Shown here piece by piece: positions 1 to 5,007 of a stretch of DNA of 7,127 bases (its first letter is position 1; each line of letters begins with the position of its first letter). A program made the translations under genes and the position numbers. The notes beneath the pieces are model-generated. The model was given only the letters and a program-made list of their open reading frames with translations, ran no database searches and was not told where the DNA came from. This DNA is from Nitrososphaerota archaeon (lineage in GTDB: Archaea; Thermoproteota; Nitrososphaeria; Nitrososphaerales; Nitrosopumilaceae). The stretch is taken from positions 1 through 7,127 of the forward strand of contig JAUXKJ010000013.1 in the NCBI GenBank assembly GCA_030624325.1, given 5' to 3'.

Positions 1-121
1 CAATTTCAATTTTTTCTAATTCAGGATTGTCAAGACTAGCGTAAAATACAAAAAATCCCATTAAAGCAAATAATCCTCCTATTGCTGCGAAAAGGATCAT
101 TCTTCCTTGAAGTTGAGACAA
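1..121 (-). CDS. N-terminal fragment of a hypothetical membrane-anchored protein
   Basis: The reverse strand gives an open frame starting at TTG (119-121) and running off the left edge, about 40 residues. It begins MSQLQGRMILF, followed by one hydrophobic helix (about residues 8-26, rich in Ile, Leu, Phe, Gly and Ala), then FYASLDNPELEKIEI. This looks like an uncleaved signal anchor with the remainder outside the membrane. A stop codon sits two codons upstream of the TTG, so the only starts are this TTG or the ATG at 98-100. A weak T-rich TATA-like element 24-31 bases upstream favours the TTG as a leaderless start. I do not recognise the family; the domain that would reveal function lies outside the window. 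It is divergent from the CopD-like gene, with an 82-base spacer. Confidence 0.6.
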   Translation of the reverse strand, partial: MSQLQGRMILFAAIGGLFALMGFFVFYASLDNPELEKIEI

Positions 122-144
122 ACCTTATCAGGACAGACTAAACA

Positions 145-153
145 ACTAAAAAA
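145..153 (-). promoter_or_regulatory. Weak TATA-like element for the leftward gene
   Basis: On the reverse strand this reads GTTTTTTAG, about 24-31 bases before the TTG at 121. The spacing would give a leaderless transcript. The match to an archaeal TATA box is poor, so this rests mainly on position. Confidence 0.25.
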
Positions 154-172
154 CGTTGTCAAGAGTCAAATA

Positions 173-180
173 GATAATAA
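173..180 (+). promoter_or_regulatory. TATA-like element for the CopD-like gene
   Basis: GATAATAA lies 24-31 bases before the ATG at 204. That is the spacing expected if transcription starts at or next to the A of the start codon, giving a leaderless mRNA. No Shine-Dalgarno-like sequence is present before this ATG, which agrees with leaderless expression. Confidence 0.45.
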
Positions 181-203
181 TTGTTGTTAAAAATTGAATC
201 TAA

Positions 204-698
204 ATGGCCTTAGAACAAGCTATTCTAACTTGGGTACATCTTACATCTGCTACTATTTGGGTTGGTGGTTCATTATTCATTGGAGCAGTACTGGCACCAA
301 TTCTAAAGACAATGTCGTATTCGTTAGAAGAAAGATTACAAATAATGATAAAAGTTGGCAGAAAATTTAACAAAATCGCTATCCCATCTTTGATAATACT
401 CATAGTAACTGGACTTTATAATTCAGTATCGTTTTTGAATAATCCTGAGCTTTTATTTTCATCTAGTTATGGTAGTCTCTTAACAATAAAAATAATTTTA
501 GTTATTGCAATAATAATTACATATGTAATACATATCAGAATTATTAGAAGAGAAGTAGAAGAAAAAATAATGACAAAAAAAATGTCAGAAAAACAAATAC
601 AAAAACTACGAACAAAAATAATAATTCTTGGTGAAGTAATCGTAATGCTATCGGTAGCTGTCTTGTTTATGGCAGCTTTGTTGAAGGCTGGAATTTGA
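204..698 (+). CDS. CopD-like four-helix integral membrane protein
   Basis: A 164-residue membrane protein with four predicted helices at roughly residues 8-32, 57-78, 92-112 and 138-160. The first helix carries the LTWVHL...IWVGG signature of the CopD/copper-resistance D superfamily, with His12 and Trp19 at the usual places; the third helix has Lys95 and ends near His110, and TG (69-70) ends the second helix. A charged loop (about 113-137, rich in Lys, Glu and Arg) separates helices 3 and 4. Family members are linked to copper transport or membrane haem/copper handling, but the reaction here is unknown and no accessory copper gene is adjacent. Copper use is heavy in ammonia oxidisers, which makes a copper role attractive but unproven. 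The ATG start is supported by the TATA spacing. The gene stands between a divergent neighbour and nadM (40-base gap). Confidence 0.75.
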   Translation: MALEQAILTWVHLTSATIWVGGSLFIGAVLAPILKTMSYSLEERLQIMIKVGRKFNKIAIPSLIILIVTGLYNSVSFLNNPELLFSSSYGSLLTIKIILVIAIIITYVIHIRIIRREVEEKIMTKKMSEKQIQKLRTKIIILGEVIVMLSVAVLFMAALLKAGI

Positions 699-709
699 AG
701 TTAAATAGT

Positions 710-719
710 TTTTTAAATA
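710..719 (+). promoter_or_regulatory. TATA-like element for nadM
   Basis: TTTTTAAATA ends 20 bases before the nadM ATG at 739. This is within a few bases of leaderless spacing and suggests nadM has its own promoter rather than depending only on read-through from the CopD-like gene. Confidence 0.45.
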
Positions 720-738
720 AAATGCTACGAGTTGGAAT

Positions 739-1233
739 ATGAACGGATTTTTAATTGGAAGGTTTCAACCATTTCATTTGGGTCATCTAGATGGCTTACG
801 CTTTGCTTTAACAAAAGTCGACAACTTACTAGTTGGAATTGGTAGCTCAAATAAACCAGTTCACAAAAATAATCCCTTTAGTGCAGAAGAAAGAAAAGAG
901 ATGATATTATCTTCAATCGATGAATCAATATCTAAACGAATCCAAATTTACTTTATTCCAGATTTGGAGAATCATAAAAAATGGATTGAAAACGCTGATT
1001 CACTATTACCAAAATTTGAAGTAGTTTTTACTAACGATGAGATGACTCAATCCCTTTATTCAAAACGAGGAACAAATGTGATACAAGTACCTTTTACTAA
1101 ACGAGAAATTCTTTCAGGAACAAATATTCGAGAAAAAATTGTAACTGACCAAAATTGGCAGGAGCTTGTTCCAGATGGAACCAAAAGAGTTTTGCAAAAA
1201 ATTAGTGCGAAAGAACGACTAGAGCGTCTTTAA
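739..1233 (+). CDS. nadM: Nicotinamide-nucleotide adenylyltransferase (archaeal NadM type)
   Basis: Transfers AMP from ATP to nicotinamide mononucleotide (EC 2.7.7.1), making NAD in the cytoplasm; family members often also accept nicotinate mononucleotide. The 164 residues form one nucleotidyltransferase (Rossmann-like) domain, close to the usual archaeal length of about 170. The N-terminal signature GRFQPFHLGH (7-16) contains the nucleotide-binding HxGH (His13-His16). NPFSAEER (45-52) matches the conserved segment after the second strand. LSGTNIR (125-131) is the ISGTxIR ATP-binding motif of the family. The start at 739 places the signature directly at the N-terminus, as in known NadM proteins, and fits the upstream TATA element. 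It ends 22 bases before the aminotransferase. Nothing is truncated or missing, and the assignment is secure. Confidence 0.95.
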   Translation: MNGFLIGRFQPFHLGHLDGLRFALTKVDNLLVGIGSSNKPVHKNNPFSAEERKEMILSSIDESISKRIQIYFIPDLENHKKWIENADSLLPKFEVVFTNDEMTQSLYSKRGTNVIQVPFTKREILSGTNIREKIVTDQNWQELVPDGTKRVLQKISAKERLERL

Positions 1234-1241
1234 TTATAAAT
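1234..1241 (+). promoter_or_regulatory. TATA-like element for the class V aminotransferase
   Basis: TTATAAAT starts directly after the nadM stop codon. It is a good TATA match. With usual archaeal spacing (box at about -31 to -24) transcription would start near 1265, downstream of the ATG at 1256, which bears on the choice of start codon. Confidence 0.5.
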
Positions 1242-1255
1242 AAAGCAAACTAAGA

Positions 1256-2422
1256 ATGCCTGTCAGGCGAAATTATTTGGAATATTTAGCAATGTTACCT
1301 GGACCTACCAATGTTCCTGAAAGAGTTATGAGAGCCATGTTTACTCATATCATTAATCATAGAAGCCCAGACTTTGTTGAGTTGTACACAGAAGTAATAG
1401 AAAAAACACAAGAGGTTTTTCAAACAAAAAACGATGTTGTCGCACTTTCAGCATCTGGTACTGGAGCTGTAGAGGCTTCTGTAGTCAATTTGATTAAGAA
1501 AGGAGATAAAGTAATAATTCCAGTCAATGGAGAATTTAGTAGTAGACTCTCACAAATGATAGAGTGGCAAGGCGCAAATGTAATAAAACTTGAAACACAG
1601 CCAGGAACTAACGCTACATTAGATCAAGTTAAGGAGGCATTTGATAACAACAAAGATGTCAAAGCGTTCTATGTCGTTCATAATGAGACCTCCACCGGAA
1701 CTCAAGTCAAATATCTAGATAAAATATCAGAGCTTACCTCTCGTAATGATTCTTACTATGTTGTAGATTCTGTTTCTTTACTTGGTGGAGTTGAGCTTCC
1801 TGTAGATAAATGGAATATTGATGTGTGTATGACTGGTTCTCAAAAAGCTTTAGCAGCACCACCAGGAATCTCACCGATCTCTATAAGCCCAAGAGCTAAA
1901 AAATACATGATAGAAAATCCTCCCCCAACAATGTACTTCAATCTAGCCAGATATTTCAAATACTATGAAGAATCAAAACATACTCCTTTTACTCCTGCTC
2001 TACCACTTCTTTATGCATACAGAGAAGCACTTCGTATGATTCTTGAAGAAGGTATGGAAGCTAGGATTAAAAGACATCAAATTTGTTCAGACGCACTATA
2101 TTCAGGATTAAGTGCAATTGGTCTTACTCCATTTGCAAAAGAAGAAGATCGTTCAATCACCATTATTGCATTAAATTATCTAGAAGGACTGGAAGATAAC
2201 ACTTTTCGAAATACTCTAGCTAAAAAATTCCGTGTACTTGTTGCTGGTGGTTTTGGAAATCTAAAAGGTAAAGTTTTCAGAGTAGGATGTATGGGAGAAG
2301 TTCACAGATACCACGTTATGAGAACAATTTCTGCAATTTCATCTACTCTTGATATGATGGGTTACAAAACAAATGCATCAGATGCTTTGCACGTAGCAGA
2401 AGAAAAACTAAAGCCACTCTAA
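1256..2422 (+). CDS. Class V PLP-dependent aminotransferase (serine-pyruvate / alanine-glyoxylate type)
   Basis: A 388-residue cytoplasmic fold-type I enzyme, close to the usual 360-390 for the family. LPGPTNVPERV (14-24) is the characteristic N-terminal motif. SGTGAVEA (67-74) forms the phosphate-binding turn, Asp171 in VVDSVSLLGG pairs with the pyridine nitrogen, and Lys197 in TGSQKALAAPPG is the expected PLP Schiff-base lysine. Arg342 in FRVGCMGEV is the expected carboxylate-binding Arg. Relatives move the amino group of serine or alanine to pyruvate or glyoxylate (EC 2.6.1.51/44), but the substrate pair cannot be read from sequence; other class V members act on aspartate or phosphoserine. 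Start uncertain: the ATG at 1256 gives the longest protein, but a strong TATA box predicts transcription from about 1265, which would favour TTG 1277 (MEYLAMLPGPTN) or ATG 1292. Neighbour genes share no obvious pathway. Confidence 0.88.
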   Translation: MPVRRNYLEYLAMLPGPTNVPERVMRAMFTHIINHRSPDFVELYTEVIEKTQEVFQTKNDVVALSASGTGAVEASVVNLIKKGDKVIIPVNGEFSSRLSQMIEWQGANVIKLETQPGTNATLDQVKEAFDNNKDVKAFYVVHNETSTGTQVKYLDKISELTSRNDSYYVVDSVSLLGGVELPVDKWNIDVCMTGSQKALAAPPGISPISISPRAKKYMIENPPPTMYFNLARYFKYYEESKHTPFTPALPLLYAYREALRMILEEGMEARIKRHQICSDALYSGLSAIGLTPFAKEEDRSITIIALNYLEGLEDNTFRNTLAKKFRVLVAGGFGNLKGKVFRVGCMGEVHRYHVMRTISAISSTLDMMGYKTNASDALHVAEEKLKPL

Positions 2423-2435
2423 ATCAATGTTAAAT

Positions 2436-2443
2436 TCATATAA
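2436..2443 (+). promoter_or_regulatory. TATA-like element for the FKBP gene
   Basis: TCATATAA lies about 22-29 bases before the TTG at 2465. That is close to leaderless spacing and supports TTG as the real start, since no in-frame ATG exists nearby. Confidence 0.45.
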
Positions 2444-2464
2444 GGAAATTCGGAAGCGATTACA

Positions 2465-3223
2465 TTGACTTTCAGCAAGGGTTCATTAATTTTAGTAGAT
2501 TATACTGCAAAAGTAAAAGACACTAACGAAGTTTTTGAAACCACAATTGAAGAAGATGCAAAAAAACATTCAATTCATGACCCAAACATAAAGTATCAAC
2601 CAAAACTCGTTTCTGTAGGAGAGTCCTGGGTGATCAAAGGACTAGATGAAGCTTTAGTAAATACAAATTCTGGAGATACACCAACCGTTGAAGTTACTCC
2701 TGATAAGGGCTTTGGTGAGCGAGACAAAGGAAAAGTAAGAATGATTCCATTGCGTAAACTTGGAGAAGACGCAGACAAAGTTTCTGTTGGTGATTCGATA
2801 GAAATTGATCAGAAAAAAGGAATTGTACGATTTATTGGATCCGGAAGAGTTCAAGTAGATTATAACCATAGATTTGCAGGTAAAACTATTCTTTATGATG
2901 TCAAAGTTGTAAAATCATTAGAATCAGATGAAGATAAAATTACGGGAATTTTGAAAAGACACATTCTAGTAGAAGACTCTAAAATTATTTTTAAAAAAAA
3001 TGATAAAACACTTGATATCACAGTTCCTGAAGAAATTTTCCGTGCAGATGGTTTAGCAATAATTAAACACTTTGTACAGACAGATATTTTCAAATTTGTT
3101 CCTAATCTAGAAAAAATTCACTTTATTGAAACATACTCTAACAAAAAGAAGGAACCTGCTTCAAAACCACAGGAAACTAAATCCACCAAAGAAGAAAAAC
3201 CAGTAGAGCAAAAAGCAGCTTAA
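2465..3223 (+). CDS. FKBP-type peptidyl-prolyl cis-trans isomerase, long archaeal (FKBP26/SlyD-like) form
   Basis: Catalyses proline cis-trans isomerisation and probably acts as a folding chaperone in the cytoplasm; no signal peptide is seen. The 252 residues match the long archaeal FKBP class (about 26 kDa). The FKBP domain is split, as in SlyD: residues 7-87 include LVDYTAKV, VGESWVIKGLDEAL (51-64) and TPDKGFGERD (78-87). An inserted chaperone (IF) lobe covers about 88-130, then VDYNHRFAGKTILYDVKV (131-148) closes the FKBP fold. Residues about 155-225 form a separate C-terminal domain typical of FKBP26. The last 27 residues are Lys/Glu-rich, probably disordered, and end KAA. The active-site Asp of the usual VFDxT motif is Glu25 here (VFETT), a conservative change. 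TTG start chosen because no in-frame ATG exists and the TATA spacing fits. Its stop is one base from that of convergent egsA. Confidence 0.9.
   Translation: MTFSKGSLILVDYTAKVKDTNEVFETTIEEDAKKHSIHDPNIKYQPKLVSVGESWVIKGLDEALVNTNSGDTPTVEVTPDKGFGERDKGKVRMIPLRKLGEDADKVSVGDSIEIDQKKGIVRFIGSGRVQVDYNHRFAGKTILYDVKVVKSLESDEDKITGILKRHILVEDSKIIFKKNDKTLDITVPEEIFRADGLAIIKHFVQTDIFKFVPNLEKIHFIETYSNKKKEPASKPQETKSTKEEKPVEQKAA
3195..3214 (-). terminator. Candidate U-tract terminators for egsA, inside the FKBP 3' end
   Basis: Read on the reverse strand, two T5 runs (3214-3210 and 3199-3195) follow the egsA stop codon by about 10 and 25 bases. Archaeal termination uses such U-tracts without a stem-loop, with aCPSF1/FttA assisting. 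On the other strand these are Lys-rich codons of the FKBP tail. Confidence 0.4.
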
Positions 3224-3224
3224 T

Positions 3225-4289
3225 CTAAATTATCTTTGTGCTTTTTGCGAGCTTGATTGCTTTTTCCTCCGTCATATTGATTTCTTTTAAAATCGTATAT
3301 CTTTCAGGCCGTAGTTCTTGAGCCATTGTCAAAGCTTTTGCTAAAGTTTTTTGCTTTAAACCAATTTTTTTTGCAGTTGTAGGTGCTCCAACATTTTTTA
3401 GTGTTTTAGCAATTTTTTTCCAATCTTGACCTTGTAGTTTTGCAATCATTATTGCACCAATACCACATTTTTCTCCATGAAGTCCAACACCTGGTGCAAG
3501 TTGGTCTAAAGCATGAGAAAACAAATGTTCAGCACCTGAACATGGTCTACTACTTCCTGCAATACAAGACGCAACACCGGCACTAATCAATGCTTCAACA
3601 ATTACTCTAACATCTAGTCCTTTTTTTGCATAAACGGCAGAGTTTTCCATTAAAATTTTTGCACTCATCGAAGCAAGATTTGCTGAATATCTACCAAAAT
3701 ACTCACCAGTCTTATCACGCCCTAGCTCCCAATCCCTAACAGCAATGATATTTGCAACTAAATCACCACATCCACTAGCTAGTAATCTCTTGGGTGCTTT
3801 TTTTATAATATCAATGTCAACAAACACACCTAGGGGTGCAGTTGCAACAAAGGAATGTGGTTTATCTCCTCTTACTGAGACAAAAGGACTAGCGATTCCA
3901 TCATGGGATGCAGCAGTAGGCATACTAACAAAAGGCTTTTTCAAATTAAAAGCAATCATTTTTGCTATATCAACTGAGCGACCGCCACCAATTCCTATAA
4001 TGAGATCATTTTTGTCTTTCTTTACATCGTTTTGAGTATTTTTAATAGACTTTTCATCATTTAATTTTGCATGATGCCAAACAAATCTTATTTTGGAAGA
4101 ATTAAGTGATCTTTCAATTTTTTTTTGAATTAATTTTTTAACATGAGGTCCAGAAACGATCGATATTTTTTTTGGATTATTTAACGATTTTAAAAAACTG
4201 CCAAATTTATCGATGTTTTTATCTCCTATCACAATTAATCTTGGCAACTCCATCGTGTGCGAGGGAGCACGATCTTGATTTTTTACCAC
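3225..4289 (-). CDS. egsA: sn-Glycerol-1-phosphate dehydrogenase
   Basis: Reduces dihydroxyacetone phosphate to sn-glycerol-1-phosphate with NAD(P)H (EC 1.1.1.261), setting the archaeal stereochemistry of membrane ether lipids; cytoplasmic, Zn-dependent. The 354 residues match the family's usual 340-355. GIGGGRSVDIAK (99-110) binds the cofactor, and MPTAASHDGIASP (123-135) is a highly typical G1PDH motif. Expected metal ligands are Asp176 (GCGDLVAN), His255 (GAEHLFSHAL) and His271 (GLHGEKCGIG). GTG at 4289 is used here because it follows a TATA-like core by near-leaderless spacing. The ATG at 4253 (MELPRLIVIG) is a credible alternative that removes 12 residues lying before the first strand. 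No frameshift or missing residue. Divergent from psmB, convergent with the FKBP gene. Confidence 0.95.
   Translation of the reverse strand: MVKNQDRAPSHTMELPRLIVIGDKNIDKFGSFLKSLNNPKKISIVSGPHVKKLIQKKIERSLNSSKIRFVWHHAKLNDEKSIKNTQNDVKKDKNDLIIGIGGGRSVDIAKMIAFNLKKPFVSMPTAASHDGIASPFVSVRGDKPHSFVATAPLGVFVDIDIIKKAPKRLLASGCGDLVANIIAVRDWELGRDKTGEYFGRYSANLASMSAKILMENSAVYAKKGLDVRVIVEALISAGVASCIAGSSRPCSGAEHLFSHALDQLAPGVGLHGEKCGIGAIMIAKLQGQDWKKIAKTLKNVGAPTTAKKIGLKQKTLAKALTMAQELRPERYTILKEINMTEEKAIKLAKSTKII
3242..3265 (+). terminator. Candidate U-tract terminators for the FKBP gene, inside the egsA 3' end
   Basis: T5 runs at 3242-3246 and 3261-3265 lie 19 and 38 bases after the FKBP stop codon, with no strong stem-loop before them. 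This is the archaeal U-tract pattern. On the reverse strand these bases encode Lys codons near the egsA C-terminus. Confidence 0.4.
4252..4273 (-). other. Imperfect GC-rich hairpin over the alternative egsA start
   Basis: ATCGTG(TG)C at 4252-4260 and GCACGAT at 4267-4273 pair over 7 bp with a two-base bulge and a six-base loop. This is an unusually GC-rich patch for the window. In the egsA mRNA it covers the first two bases of the alternative ATG (4251-4253), and it lies within the 5' leader if that ATG is the true start. It could equally be chance or an operator. Confidence 0.3.
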
Positions 4290-4319
4290 TGTTTATCAAA
4301 TTGGCACCAACAAAAAGTT

Positions 4320-4327
4320 ATTTAAAA
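4320..4327. promoter_or_regulatory. Shared TATA-like core between divergent egsA and psmB
   Basis: ATTTAAAA contains the palindrome TTTAAA. Read leftward it is TTTTAAAT and predicts transcription near 4296, seven bases before the egsA GTG. Read rightward it predicts a start near 4351, after the GTG at 4335 but 16 bases before the TTG at 4368 of psmB. A second weak box (about 4342-4350, GATATTAT) could also serve psmB. Confidence 0.45.
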
Positions 4328-4367
4328 GGGTGTTGTGTCTTTGATATTATCTCTAATAGGTGTCTTT

Positions 4368-5000
4368 TTGTCAAATAACGTTGAAGAAAAAATATTACAT
4401 GGAACTACCACAGTAGGAATCAAAGCCAAAGATGGTGTTATCCTATGTGCTGATATGCGAGCTAGCGCAGGTTATTTTATTGCAAATAACAACACTATGA
4501 AAATCCAAAAAATTGATGAACATGCTGGCATGACTATGGCAGGTGGAGTAGCAGATGCCCAAAACATTACTGATATTCTACGTTATCATGCAAACTTGCA
4601 TAGAATACAAAAACAAGAACCAATTCCTATCAAATCATTAACCAGACTTACTTCACTAATTTTTCATCAGAATCGTGGTTATCCATTCATTGCTGATATA
4701 TTAGTAGGTGGTTACGACAAAACAGGACCTGATTTGTATAATATTGACATGTTTGGTTCTGTTGAAAAGAAAACTTTTGTTACAACCGGGAGTGGCTCAC
4801 CTGTAGCATATGGTCTTATGGAAGAAGAATACCATGAAAATCTAAGTGTTGAAGATGCTAAAATTATAGCACTACGTGCTGTCAAAGCAGCTATTACCAG
4901 AAATATTGGAACCGGCGATGGAATCAATATCGCAATTTTAGACAAAGATGGATTCCGTCTTTTGACAAATGAACAAAAAAAAGCCATCATCACGCTATAG
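4368..5000 (+). CDS. psmB: 20S proteasome beta subunit
   Basis: Forms the proteolytic inner rings of the archaeal 20S proteasome, an N-terminal-nucleophile hydrolase of the cytoplasm. From TTG 4368 the precursor is 210 residues: a 12-residue propeptide (MSNNVEEKILHG) is cut at Gly-Thr to expose the catalytic Thr1 (codon 4404-4406), leaving about 198 residues, the normal size. In mature numbering Thr1, Asp17 (LCADMRAS) and Lys33 (NTMK) are present, and TTGSGSP (127-133) supplies the usual Ser129 (Ser130 here). The usual Asp166 and Ser169, found in an RDxxSG segment, are replaced by Asn167 and Thr170 in RNIGTGDG. A GTG at 4335 would add 11 hydrophobic residues and lies upstream of the predicted transcription start, so TTG 4368 is preferred. 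First gene of an operon with aCPSF1. No alpha subunit gene is in the window. Confidence 0.92.
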   Translation: MSNNVEEKILHGTTTVGIKAKDGVILCADMRASAGYFIANNNTMKIQKIDEHAGMTMAGGVADAQNITDILRYHANLHRIQKQEPIPIKSLTRLTSLIFHQNRGYPFIADILVGGYDKTGPDLYNIDMFGSVEKKTFVTTGSGSPVAYGLMEEEYHENLSVEDAKIIALRAVKAAITRNIGTGDGINIAILDKDGFRLLTNEQKKAIITL

Positions 5001-5004
5001 TGAT
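5000..5004 (+). promoter_or_regulatory. Weak Shine-Dalgarno-like GTGAT before aCPSF1
   Basis: GTGAT is complementary to the AUCAC at the 3' end of archaeal 16S rRNA. It overlaps the last base of the psmB stop codon and precedes the ATG at 5008 by three bases. Being internal to an operon, this gene cannot use a leaderless start from the psmB promoter, so a ribosome-binding site here is reasonable. It is short and the spacing is tight. Confidence 0.35.
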
Positions 5005-5007
5005 TTA

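Noticed and set aside
140..158. Short inverted repeat ACAAC...GTTGT in the divergent spacer as a possible operator
   Set aside because: Arms of only five bases in AT-rich DNA are expected by chance, and nothing else marks a binding site.
2993..3000. Run of eight A bases in the FKBP gene that could signal a frameshift or slippage site
   Set aside because: The frame continues normally into the expected FKBP26 C-terminal domain and tail on both sides, so neither error nor programmed shift is needed.
3745..4035. 96-residue open frame on the + strand antisense to egsA
   Set aside because: It lies entirely inside the well-supported egsA coding sequence, has no recognisable motif and is explained as a shadow of the opposite strand's codon pattern.
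4969..5007. Extension of aCPSF1 to the ATG at 4969
   Set aside because: It would overlap psmB by 32 bases with no ribosome-binding site, and the extra 13 residues precede the KH fold. It remains possible but is the weaker choice.
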